A DNA stretch of 40,072 nt from Gammaproteobacteria bacterium UBA2168. GTDB taxonomy: Bacteria > Pseudomonadota > Gammaproteobacteria > Pseudomonadales > Azotimanducaceae. The stretch lies in the NCBI GenBank assembly GCA_002327525.1, contig DCWG01000147.1, positions 1 through 40,072 on the forward strand, in the 5' to 3' direction. Below are positions 26,513 to 34,716 of the stretch, piece by piece; within the stretch, counting starts at the first letter, position 1; every line of letters starts with the position of its first letter. Below the pieces are notes generated by a model that did no database searches, was not told the origin of the DNA, and worked only from the letters and a program-made list of their open reading frames with translations. Position numbers and translations under genes: made by a program.

Positions 26513-26980
26513 ATGACACCGGATGAAATGAAAGACAAAGCCGTTCGGCTGATGAAGGATTCCTTCCACTGAAGTCAGGCCGTTCTGTCCGTGGGACAGG
26601 AAAAACTGGGCTCCAGCAATCCGGATATCATCAAGGCAGTCGGCCTCTTTGGCGGTGGCATCGCCGGAACGGGAAATGTCTGCGGCGCTATGCTGGGTGG
26701 AATCGCATGTATCTCCGGCGAATGCAGCCGGGGAGATCTCTCCGAGAAAGAGTCGCCCATAATGTTCAAACTGGGTCACAAACTCGATGTGGCCTTCGAG
26801 CAGATCACGCGCGAATTCGGTGGAAAAAACTGTGCCGACATCGCGCGAGTCGACTGGCGTGACAAGGAGCAGGTGGTGAACTTCTACCAGGCTAGCGACA
26901 GCCGCCGAAAATACTGCCACCAGGTGGTGGGTGAAACCGCACGTGCACTGGGTGTGATCATTGAAGAGGAAATGGAATAG
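26513..26980 (+). CDS. C_GCAxxG_C_C family redox protein with selenocysteine (in-frame TGA)
   Basis: Read through a TGA at 26570-26572 (codon 20), this is a 155-aa protein of the C_GCAxxG_C_C family. GGAGGG precedes ATG 26513. The N-terminus KDKAVRLMKDSFH is followed by the TGA and then SQAVLSVGQEKLG. In relatives this position is the first conserved Cys, in a motif like GYNCAQAVL. Later family residues are present: FGGGIAGTGNVCGAMLGGIA (GCAxxG-like), a Cys near FGGKNCADI, and a C-terminal Cys in RRKYCHQVV. The frame is open to TAG 26980. A SECIS-like hairpin lies 17 nt after the TGA. Ordinary calling starts at GTG 26591 and loses the active site. The catalytic role of the family is not established. 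Confidence 0.85.
26585..26599 (+). promoter_or_regulatory. Predicted bacterial SECIS element of the C_GCAxxG_C_C gene
   Basis: CUGUC at 26585-26589 pairs perfectly with GACAG at 26595-26599 around the loop CGUGG. A sixth pair is possible if the loop closes to GUG. The loop begins 17 nt after the UGA, within the usual bacterial SECIS range, and has G at position two. The loop differs by one base from CGUGA in the peroxiredoxin element. Confidence 0.65.
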
Positions 26981-27014
26981 TCCGTGCAGAGAAAGACGAC
27001 ACCGGGAGATATGA

Positions 27015-27275
27015 ATGCCAACGTATGACTATCGTTGCGATGCCAATGACACGGTTGTGGAAGTACGCCACGCCATGAGTCACAGGATCTTGACCTGGGG
27101 TGAACTGTGTGACGTTGCGGGTATTGATCCGGGGGAGACTGATCAGATCACCCCAGTGAAGCGTCTGGCAAACGGCGGCAATGTCGTGAGAAGCTCGAGT
27201 CTGAGGAATAACCTTCCCCCGGGCTGCAGCCCGGGCGGCTGTTGCGGCGGCGGTGGCTGTCCGATGGACGGGTAA
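27015..27275 (+). CDS. FmdB-like zinc-ribbon protein
   Basis: An 86-aa protein starting MPTYDYRCDANDTVVEVRH, the opening of the FmdB/zinc-ribbon regulatory family, although the second CxxC is displaced. The C-terminal tail is cysteine-rich (GCSPGGCCGGGGC) and could bind a metal. The middle has WGELCDVAGIDPGETD and VKRLANGGNVV. GGGAG lies upstream of the ATG. It starts 34 bp after the C_GCAxxG_C_C selenoprotein gene on the same strand and may be its partner. Function is unknown. Confidence 0.68.
   Translation: MPTYDYRCDANDTVVEVRHAMSHRILTWGELCDVAGIDPGETDQITPVKRLANGGNVVRSSSLRNNLPPGCSPGGCCGGGGCPMDG
27218..27235. repeat. 18-bp perfect palindrome inside the zinc-ribbon gene
   Basis: CCCGGGCTGCAGCCCGGG reads the same on both strands. 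In RNA it would form a strong GC stem (six pairs or more) over CUGCAG. It encodes part of the Pro-Gly-Cys tail. No U-tract follows, so it is not a standard terminator. Confidence 0.8.
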
Positions 27276-27309
27276 CAGACACCGGCCAATCGTAGAGTCA
27301 CGCACGACG

Positions 27310-28866
27310 ATGAGCGGCTACCGTCCGAGCAAGGAATCCCTTGCCCGACATGCAGTGCCGGAATGGTTCGACGATGCCAAGTTCGGCATCTTCATCCACT
27401 GGGGGCTGTTCGCGATCCCGGCGTTCGCGCCACGCCAGGACGGCGTGGCCCGTGCAATCAGCAACAACTACGCGCTCTCGGCCGTGATGACGCCTTACAC
27501 AGAGTGGTACGACAACGCAGTACGAGTGCCCGAAAGCCCTTCTGCTACCCATCACGCCGAGCGTTACGGCGATCGCCCCTATACGGATTTCAAAGCCGAC
27601 TTCGAAGCCGGACTCGAACATTGGGATGCCCGGCAGTGGGCACGTCTGTTCCGGCGTTCGGGTGCTCGCTACGTAGTGCTGGTCACCAAGCACCACGATG
27701 GTTTTTGCCTCTGGCCCAGCACGGTGGACAACCCACGTCGTCCGGATTGGCACACGCGCAGGGATATCGTCGGGGAGCTTGCCGCCGCGGTGCGAGACGA
27801 AGAATTGCGCTTCGGCGTCTATTACTCCGGCGGCATCGATTGGAGCTTCAACAGCAATCCCGTGCGCACACTGGTGCAGTTCTTTGGCTCCACTCCAGCC
27901 GGGGATTATCCGGCCTACGCCGAGGCCCAGGTTCGCGAGCTGATTCAACGCTATCGACCCAGCATTCTGTGGAATGACATTTCGTGGCCCACGGCGCTCA
28001 AACCGATGCTACAGGTGATCGCCGACTACTATGAAGCAGTACCCGAAGGCGTGGTGAACGATCGCTGGATGCACCAGGGCCTGGCTCTGAAGTTACTCCG
28101 ATTGCGGCCCGTACAGCGCCTGCTCGATGGGTGGCTCGAACGCCGACTGCGTAAAGATGCGCTCGCAGGCAGATCCACGGACGGAATCGTGCCCCCGGTT
28201 CCAGCGCACTTCGACTTTCGCACGCCAGAGTACACCAGCTTCGACAGCACCACGGCGGACAAGTGGGAGGCAACTCGCGGCATGACCGCCTCGTTTGGGT
28301 TCAACCAGGGAGATCGCGAAGAGCACTATGAAGACAAGACCGAACTGGTGCGCAGCTTCATCGACACAGTGTCGAAAAACGGCAATCTTCTCCTGAATGT
28401 CGGGCCAAGAGGTGAAGACGCAAGCATTCCCGATCCCCAGCGCGAACGTCTCGAGTGCATCGGGGACTGGCTCGATGCAAACGGCGAGGCGATCTATGGC
28501 ACGCGGCCGTGGCAGCAGTCCGAAGGTTCAACTCGATGTGGCGTGCCGATCCGTTTCGCCTGCGCGAAACGCTCGGGACAGGCATCGGCTGCGACAGGCT
28601 GCGAGCGCGTCGTGTATGCGATTGTCATGGGGCCGACCACTGGACGCGAGATTTCCATAGACCTGCCGGAGAGTATCCACTGTGATGCAAATGCGCGCCG
28701 GCTGGCCGACAACCGCACGTTCTCGAGCAGAGTCGACGAAACGCCGACGGGGAAACTGCTGAGCATCACGCTCGATGAGCCCCTCGCAACGGCGCCGGCA
28801 CATGCCTTTGCCATCGGCTACGATGAATTGACCGAAGATGTGGCGCCAGTTTCTACAAAACGATGA
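27310..28866 (+). CDS. Glycoside hydrolase family 29 alpha-L-fucosidase
   Basis: A 518-aa enzyme of family GH29, which releases alpha-L-fucose with retention. It begins WFDDAKFGIFIHWGLFAIPA, the family signature, and continues with RYVVLVTKHHDGFCLWPS (conserved HHDGF) and FGVYYSGGIDWSF. The likely nucleophile is Asp223 in RPSILWNDISWP. NGNLLLNVGPRGED closes the barrel. A C-terminal beta domain follows. No signal peptide is visible from ATG 27310, so it is probably cytoplasmic, unless the upstream in-frame ATG at 27253 is used. The next gene is the PQQ glucose-type dehydrogenase, 51 bp on. Confidence 0.92.
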   Translation: MSGYRPSKESLARHAVPEWFDDAKFGIFIHWGLFAIPAFAPRQDGVARAISNNYALSAVMTPYTEWYDNAVRVPESPSATHHAERYGDRPYTDFKADFEAGLEHWDARQWARLFRRSGARYVVLVTKHHDGFCLWPSTVDNPRRPDWHTRRDIVGELAAAVRDEELRFGVYYSGGIDWSFNSNPVRTLVQFFGSTPAGDYPAYAEAQVRELIQRYRPSILWNDISWPTALKPMLQVIADYYEAVPEGVVNDRWMHQGLALKLLRLRPVQRLLDGWLERRLRKDALAGRSTDGIVPPVPAHFDFRTPEYTSFDSTTADKWEATRGMTASFGFNQGDREEHYEDKTELVRSFIDTVSKNGNLLLNVGPRGEDASIPDPQRERLECIGDWLDANGEAIYGTRPWQQSEGSTRCGVPIRFACAKRSGQASAATGCERVVYAIVMGPTTGREISIDLPESIHCDANARRLADNRTFSSRVDETPTGKLLSITLDEPLATAPAHAFAIGYDELTEDVAPVSTKR

Positions 28867-28917
28867 ACAGAGCATGTTAGGGTCCGGCGTTCGGCAAAAC
28901 AACAGATCGAGAGAAGC

Positions 28918-31260
28918 ATGCCAGTAAAGGGTACCTGGGCGTTGAGAACTACGGCAATCGTGATCGGGGTCCTGGGCTTACCCATGATCTGGATGGGTGC
29001 TGAACTGGCGTTGATGGGCGGCACGCCCTACTACCTGGGCACGGGCGTTCTGATGACCGCGAGTGCGGTCGACCTGTGGCGCGCGGAGCGCCGGGGTTTT
29101 TTCGTGTTTGCCGCGGCACTTCTCCTTACGCTTGCCTGGGCGGTTTACGAGGCCGGCAGTGATTTCTGGTTGGTGGGTTCGCGCATCTGGTTGATCGGCA
29201 TCATCGCGCTCAGGCTTTGCACACCGGGGATCCGGCGGCACCTGTGGGGTGACGACTGCCCTGCGCTCTTCAGCATGCGCACCGTACAGCTCTGCACGGT
29301 TGCGAGTGTCGCGCTGCTATCAGCCATGATCTACGATCTCTTGAGTAGCGACGTTCTGCCCATCGCGGATACCCGCTACGGCCCCGCCCAGAACTCACCG
29401 GACTGGGAGGCCTATGGCGCAAGCTACGCGGGCACGCGTTATGTGCCCCACGCACAGATCAACAAAGCGAACGTCGGCGAACTGAAACAGGTCTGGCAGG
29501 CGCAGACCAGCAGAGTTGGCAGATTCAGCGCCACACCCATTCAGATAGACGACGGGCTCTACCTGTGCACATCTCAAAACGTGATGATCGCCCTGGACGT
29601 GGATACAGGTATCGAGCGCTGGCGCTTCGACCCCGATAATGACACGCCGCCTTTCAGCATCCTCGGCAACTGCCGGGGTGTCACCTACTACCACATCCCG
29701 GAGCGCCCCAAAGGCGAGCACTGTGCCGAACGGATCTATACCGCGACCACAGACGCCCGCATGATCGCCGTGGATAAGGCGACCGGGAAGCCCTGCGAAG
29801 AGTTCGGCGGTACGGGGCAGATATCGTTGCTGGCCGGCATGGGCGAGGTGAAACCCTTCTACTATTTCGTTTCCTCGCCACCCACCGTCGCCAGCGGCGC
29901 TCTGGTGGTTGGTGGCTGGGTTGCCGACAATCAGGAGACAGAGGAACCCTCCGGCGTCGTGCGGGGATACGAACCACGCACAGGTCAACTCCTGTGGGCC
30001 TGGGACATCGGGCGTGAGGGTAGAACCGTCCTACCGCCGCGGGGCAGTTTTTACACCCGCGGCACGCCCAATGTCTGGAGCCTTATGTCGGCGGACGACG
30101 AACTGGGACTCGTATACGTACCCACCGGCAACGCCACTCCCGACTACTTCGGGGGACACCGTACGCAGGTCATGGACAAATTCGCCAGTTCCATCGTCGC
30201 GATCGACGCACGCACCGGGCTGACGCGCTGGCACTTTCAAACCACCCACCACGATATCTGGGACTACGATGTCCCGTCGCAACCCACCCTTGTCGACCTG
30301 ATCCTCGATGACGTCAAACGCAAGGCTGTGATCGTGCCCACGAAACGGGGTGAACTCTTTGTGCTCGATCGAGCCACCGGCGAGCTGCTGACCGAAGTCA
30401 CCGAGCGGGACGTACCCCAGTCGGACCTGGCCGAAGAACGTACCAGCGCCACCCAGCCATTCTCGACCGGAATGCCTTCCTTTGCCTACCCGCACTTGTC
30501 CGAACAGGATCTGTTTGGCTTCTTGCCCTTTGATCAGATTGCCTGTCGCAAGACGTTTCATGGTCTTCGCTACGAAGGCCCCATGACCCCACCGTCGGTC
30601 GGGGGCACCCTGCTCTACCCAGGTCCCGCCGGCGGCATGAACTGGGGAAGCGTGGCAGTGGATGAAGAACGTCAGCTGATGGTGGTGAACAATCTTCATC
30701 TCGCCTTCGTCATTCACATCATCCCACGGGAAGACGATCTGCTTGCCTCCAGAGAGGGCTTTGCGCGCGGCTACGGCATCGGCGGACCGCAGCGTGGAAC
30801 CCCATATGCCGCACGCGTGGGCATTTTTGGCTCGTCGCTGAACATGCCGTGTCTCAAACCACCCTATTCAGAAATTGCCGTGGTGGATCTCACCACGCAG
30901 CAGATAGTCTGGCGGCGAGGCATGGGTCCACTCAGTCTCGGCTTTCCTTCAACCGCCGGCTCTTTCATCACGGCCGGTGACCTGATTTTCAACGCCGGTG
31001 TAATCGACGGAAAACTGCGCGCCATCGATCCGTTGACCGGCGATGTGATCTGGCAGGACTCTCTGCCCAGGCCCTCCGATGCCACGCCGATGAGCTATGT
31101 GAGCCCGAACACCGGCCGCCAGTATGTAGTGGTTACCATGCCCGGCACGGCCAGGCTGTCCGGCGATTTCGACGATCCGGATGCGACCCGGGGTGAGGGC
31201 ACGCCGGAGACCGGTGGACGGGTAATCGCTTACGCACTGCCGGAGGGATCCTACCGCTAA
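28918..31260 (+). CDS. Membrane-bound PQQ dehydrogenase, glucose/quinate/shikimate type
   Basis: A 780-aa inner-membrane quinoprotein. About five hydrophobic helices fill residues 1-145 and carry electrons to ubiquinone. The rest is the periplasmic propeller. Family marks include DWEAYGASYAGTRYVP, CRGVTYYH, DPLTG-like repeats and the active-site stretch THHDIWDYDVPSQPTLVD with the catalytic Asp. The architecture and length (glucose dehydrogenase is about 800 aa) fit the GCD/QuiA family. It has no haem, unlike the other two PQQ enzymes here. GAGAGAAG precedes the ATG. The substrate (aldose, quinate or other polyol) cannot be chosen from sequence alone. The neighbouring fucosidase makes a sugar plausible. 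Confidence 0.92.
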   Translation: MPVKGTWALRTTAIVIGVLGLPMIWMGAELALMGGTPYYLGTGVLMTASAVDLWRAERRGFFVFAAALLLTLAWAVYEAGSDFWLVGSRIWLIGIIALRLCTPGIRRHLWGDDCPALFSMRTVQLCTVASVALLSAMIYDLLSSDVLPIADTRYGPAQNSPDWEAYGASYAGTRYVPHAQINKANVGELKQVWQAQTSRVGRFSATPIQIDDGLYLCTSQNVMIALDVDTGIERWRFDPDNDTPPFSILGNCRGVTYYHIPERPKGEHCAERIYTATTDARMIAVDKATGKPCEEFGGTGQISLLAGMGEVKPFYYFVSSPPTVASGALVVGGWVADNQETEEPSGVVRGYEPRTGQLLWAWDIGREGRTVLPPRGSFYTRGTPNVWSLMSADDELGLVYVPTGNATPDYFGGHRTQVMDKFASSIVAIDARTGLTRWHFQTTHHDIWDYDVPSQPTLVDLILDDVKRKAVIVPTKRGELFVLDRATGELLTEVTERDVPQSDLAEERTSATQPFSTGMPSFAYPHLSEQDLFGFLPFDQIACRKTFHGLRYEGPMTPPSVGGTLLYPGPAGGMNWGSVAVDEERQLMVVNNLHLAFVIHIIPREDDLLASREGFARGYGIGGPQRGTPYAARVGIFGSSLNMPCLKPPYSEIAVVDLTTQQIVWRRGMGPLSLGFPSTAGSFITAGDLIFNAGVIDGKLRAIDPLTGDVIWQDSLPRPSDATPMSYVSPNTGRQYVVVTMPGTARLSGDFDDPDATRGEGTPETGGRVIAYALPEGSYR

Positions 31261-31356
31261 CATCTAGTCACCCAATCTCCGCGTATTCGCCGTGCAGCAG
31301 GAGACCGGGTACTATCAGCGGTTGGCAGCATCCGCCATGTTCGATACGTCATAGCC

Positions 31357-32415
31357 ATGCCTTCAGGAAAAGTAAGAACCGTCCTGGGAGATATAGATCC
31401 TTCGGATCTTGGGCACACCATGATGCACGAGCATCTCCTCATTGAATTTGCACGATGGCGAAGAGATGCCGGATCTCTCGACATACCCCCCTACGACGAT
31501 GTCAGATCGGCGGGCCCGATCAATCTCAAGAATCGTCACTGGATTTCTTACTATGGCAAACACCCCGATGAGTATTCTCTCGACGAGGAAGATGTCGCCA
31601 TCGAGGAAGCAGGGCTGTTCGGCAAGGCAGGTGGCGGAACGATCGTCGATGTGACCAATCCTGATCTCAGGCGCGATCCGCAAGCACTGAAGAGAATCAG
31701 CAAAGCGACCAATCTGCATGTGGTGATGGGATGCGGCACCTACGTCGGTTCCATGCACCCTCCTGATATGGACGAACGAACCAGCGAGGAGCTCGCCAAC
31801 GAGATGGTGAGCGATATGCTCCAGGGTGCCGACGGTACGGCCATCCGGTCGGGGATCATCGGCGAGATCGGAACCGAATTCCCCATTACCGAAAACGAAG
31901 AGAAGTCACTGGTCGCGGCAGCTCTTGCCCAGCAGAACAGCGGTGCCGCCATCTCCATCCATCCAGGACGAGACAGCAAGGCGCCGCTGGCGGTTATGAA
32001 ACATCTGCTCTCGGCGGGCGCAGATCCCGAAAGAGTGATCATGGGGCATCTGGATCGTACCCTCTTCGAGGAAGGTGACTTCACTGAACTTGCCGACACA
32101 GGCTGCTATCTAGAGTTCGACCTCTTCGGCCAGGAGTCTTCCTACTACGCGCATGGCCCGATCGACATGCCCAACGATGCTACCCGGATCGATCACATCA
32201 TCGCTCTGTTGGCAAAAGGGTTTGGCGAGAAGATCCTGCTCTCGCAGGATATCTGCCAGAAAACCAACACCACGACTTACGGCGGACACGGATACGCCCA
32301 CATTCTCGAGAACGTGGTACCCATGATGAAAAGAAAGAGAATCGGCATGCAAGATATCGATCGAATGTTGATCCACAATCCCGCCAGGATCCTTCCTCTC
32401 GTGGATTCCACCTGA
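31357..32415 (+). CDS. Phosphotriesterase-family metal hydrolase
   Basis: A 352-aa amidohydrolase-superfamily enzyme of the phosphotriesterase/lactonase branch. His24 and His26 in MMHEHLL form the first metal pair. IGEIGTEFPI carries a bridging-position Glu in place of the usual carbamylated Lys. Later ligands are His in SIHPGRD, His in GHLDRT and Asp in LLSQDICQK. Related enzymes open lactones or split phosphoesters. Many 'PTE-related proteins' are lactonases, which would suit a lactone made by the PQQ sugar dehydrogenase just upstream, but this is inference. No signal peptide is seen. Ribosome-binding site support for ATG 31357 is weak. Confidence 0.85.
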   Translation: MPSGKVRTVLGDIDPSDLGHTMMHEHLLIEFARWRRDAGSLDIPPYDDVRSAGPINLKNRHWISYYGKHPDEYSLDEEDVAIEEAGLFGKAGGGTIVDVTNPDLRRDPQALKRISKATNLHVVMGCGTYVGSMHPPDMDERTSEELANEMVSDMLQGADGTAIRSGIIGEIGTEFPITENEEKSLVAAALAQQNSGAAISIHPGRDSKAPLAVMKHLLSAGADPERVIMGHLDRTLFEEGDFTELADTGCYLEFDLFGQESSYYAHGPIDMPNDATRIDHIIALLAKGFGEKILLSQDICQKTNTTTYGGHGYAHILENVVPMMKRKRIGMQDIDRMLIHNPARILPLVDST

Positions 32416-32689
32416 AACCGCAGAAGACTTTTCTAACGCGCCGGCCTCGCAGCGACACTCACCGAGTCCCGAACCAGGCCTCGCTGGCGTGCGCGTGAAC
32501 AGCCCACCACTAGTAGTATCGCTGCACGTACCCTAATCGCGGCATGTACAGCATCACCTGAGCATCTTCGGGATCATTCTTCTCCCAGCTATTGTGTAAG
32601 GCTTCTCGAGTTCGCGCGAGAGCCACGGAAGAAATCAGATGGACGTTGAGACCGGCGGACACAAGGGGCCAGCCAGCAGCCGCTTACCG

Positions 32690-33013
32690 TTGTTCCATAG
32701 GTAATATGGACCCGAGCTCACGAGCAAAGCGGTGTTTTTCTGGCCCAGGGAACACGGCATCAGGCTGCAGTTCATCCAGCTGGGCAAACCGACGCAGAAC
32801 CCCTTCGTTGAGTCATTCAACGGCAAGTTCCGCGAGTACTGTCTGGACATGCACTGGTTCAGAGATCTTGCCGAGGCACGCGAAGAGATCAACGAGTGGC
32901 GCAGACACTACAACCAGGTCAGGCCACACAGGCTCACTGCATCGCATGCCGCCCCGCCTGTTTGCAGAGCGGGCGGCATGACCCTTACACTTAATTTCCC
33001 ATTTAACTCGTAG
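32690..33013 (+). pseudogene. IS3-family transposase OrfB, 3' fragment
   Basis: This is the C-terminal part of an IS3-type DDE transposase. GPELTSKAVFFW and HGIRLQFIQLGKPTQNPF lead to VESFNGKFREYC, which carries the last catalytic Glu. RDLAEAREEINEWRRHYNQV then RPHRLTASHAAPP is the usual end. The first two catalytic Asp positions and all of OrfA are missing, and a stop lies just upstream of YGPELTS. The end after RPHR is altered and runs to TAG 33011-33013. The element cannot move by itself. No terminal inverted repeat could be paired. Confidence 0.82.
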
Positions 33014-33423
33014 TTCAGATCCAGGGATAAGGTCACGGATACACATTTCAAGTACACATCGTTTGCTCCAGGAGTTCTTGCAGGGAAACCCCTGTCTTGC
33101 TTAGGCTATCGGATATGCAAGCAACGTAACTGCGAGAGTCAGTGCCCGTAACCGACCACGACAAACCAAAGAGACCAAGAAAGCGACGTCGTACCGTGAG
33201 CATTGGCGGGACTAGCCAGAGCACATTCGCAGGCTCAGTGATGGCTACTGGTTCGAAAGACGCGGGCAAGAAACCACACAAGCGTAACAAACAGCATGAC
33301 CAGGACGGCTAGCTGCTTTGTCCTTAACGGGCGCTACAGGCCCCGCAGATCACCCGCACTCACCTTGTCTGATCCGCCGTACGGTAGACTCTTCTCACCA
33401 CAATCTCAGCAGGAGTGAGCACG
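33014..33423. other. Gap without a recognised gene
   Basis: About 410 bp downstream of the transposase fragment. One very basic 56-codon frame (GTG 33142 to TAG 33312) exists but has no recognised homology or convincing ribosome-binding site. AGGAG at 33411-33415 serves the aminotransferase. Nothing else is seen. Confidence 0.5.
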
Positions 33424-34368
33424 ATGGCAGAAGCCGCGAATCAAAGGGTCGCGTACTTCAACGGTCAATACCTCCCTGAAGGGGAGATCCGCATCCCATT
33501 TCGCGACCGCGGTTTTCTGTACGGCGATGGCGCTTTCGACATGACCCGTACATTCGGTGGCGAGATCTTCAAGCTCCGCGAGCACATCGAACGGCTCTAC
33601 CGATCATTGAAAGCCCTGCGAATCGATGCCGGGCTCGCTCCAGAGGAGATGATGGAGATCACGCGTGAAGTCGTGCGCAGAAACACGCACTTCCTCAGTG
33701 AGGCCACCGACTACTGGGTGGCTCAACGAATCTCCAGAGGTGTCGCTGCTGTGGGCGACGAGGGATGGGATGAAGATGGAGCCACCGTGATCGTCGAGTG
33801 CCTGCCGCTGCCGCTGAAGGCGCGTGCGTCTTACTACCGAGACGGCGTGGACGTGGTGTTGTCACCAGTACGGCGGACCGCACCCGATGTCCTCACACCG
33901 CGAGCCAAGACACTCAACTACCTGAATCTCATCAGCGCCAACATGGCGGCTTCCCAGCCGGAGCCAAACTCGACTGATCCCGACAACCGTTACACCGTGC
34001 TGCTGGACGTCAACGGCAACCTTGCCGAAGGCCTTGGTGCGAATCTGTTTTTGGTGATGGATGGTGAATGCCTCACACCGCGTGAACAGTTCGTGCTTCC
34101 GGGTGTGTCACGAGAAACGACCATGGACCTCGCACACGAAATCGACATCCCGATGATCGAGAAGGATCTGGATCTGCACGACGCATACAACGCAGACGAG
34201 ATCTTTCTCACCTCAACGAGCCTGTGCATCGTACCTGTCAAAAGCTTCTGTGGAGCGGCGGTCGGATCTGGCGCCGTGCCGGGCCCCGTGACCAAACGTC
34301 TGAGCGACGCCTATGTGGAACTGGTCGACTTCGACTTCGTGGCTCAGTATCTGCGCCATCTCGACTGA
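33424..34368 (+). CDS. Class IV (branched-chain/D-amino acid type) aminotransferase
   Basis: A 314-aa PLP enzyme of fold type IV, the group of branched-chain aminotransferases, D-amino-acid aminotransferases and aminodeoxychorismate lyases. It starts VAYFNGQYLPEGEIRIPF followed by DRGFLYGDGAFD. The Schiff-base Lys is Lys162 in PRAKTLNYLN. The PLP-phosphate region is GNLAEGLGANLFLV, and the C-terminal FLTSTSLCIVPV is typical. AGGAG at 33411 is eight bases upstream of ATG 33424, which decides the start over GTG 33415. The exact amino donor is not predictable. The gene stands alone between an IS remnant and a gap. Confidence 0.88.
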   Translation: MAEAANQRVAYFNGQYLPEGEIRIPFRDRGFLYGDGAFDMTRTFGGEIFKLREHIERLYRSLKALRIDAGLAPEEMMEITREVVRRNTHFLSEATDYWVAQRISRGVAAVGDEGWDEDGATVIVECLPLPLKARASYYRDGVDVVLSPVRRTAPDVLTPRAKTLNYLNLISANMAASQPEPNSTDPDNRYTVLLDVNGNLAEGLGANLFLVMDGECLTPREQFVLPGVSRETTMDLAHEIDIPMIEKDLDLHDAYNADEIFLTSTSLCIVPVKSFCGAAVGSGAVPGPVTKRLSDAYVELVDFDFVAQYLRHLD

Positions 34369-34716
34369 CGCATGAAGACATGGGCGGGGCATGCGGGAAA
34401 TGGAAAGCATCAAGCCCAGCGAATCACGCCTTCCTATGCCAGCCATTGCTAGCGCACCATGGCCGGAAAGAGGTAAGGGCTCCGAAAACTGACGCTCGGC
34501 ATCAGACAGACCTGACTCGGCCATCATCGTCTCAAAGCCGGGTCCGCCCTTCAGACTATCGGGTGAGTGTGGGCTCAAGTCCTGCAAGCACGGCAGCCCC
34601 GTGAGCGGCTTCGGTGATGTCCAGCCCACTAATCATATCGTTACCGCGAGGGTTCGAGATGCCAGTCAGCTCCGTGACTGGTATTGTCTGCATCACTACC
34701 AAAACTCGAGGGTGTG
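34369..34716. other. Gap without a recognised gene
   Basis: About 350 bp. Neither strand gives a protein I recognise. It contains the inverted repeat at 34659-34684 and the ribosome-binding site of the next gene. Confidence 0.5.
34659..34684. repeat. Inverted repeat with 10-bp arms
   Basis: ATGCCAGTCA at 34659-34668 pairs with TGACTGGTAT at 34675-34684 (one G·U) around GCTCCG. It lies 33 bp before ATG 34717. It could be an operator or a leader hairpin. No U-tract follows, so a terminator is unlikely. Confidence 0.5.

Noticed and set aside
33142..33312. A 56-aa very basic protein
   Set aside because: No recognisable family, no good ribosome-binding site, and it lies in a degraded region. Kept only as a note in the gap entry.
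34550..34610. Possible degenerate tRNA T-arm (GTGGGCTCAAGTCCTGC)
   Set aside because: No acceptor, D- or anticodon arm could be paired around it.
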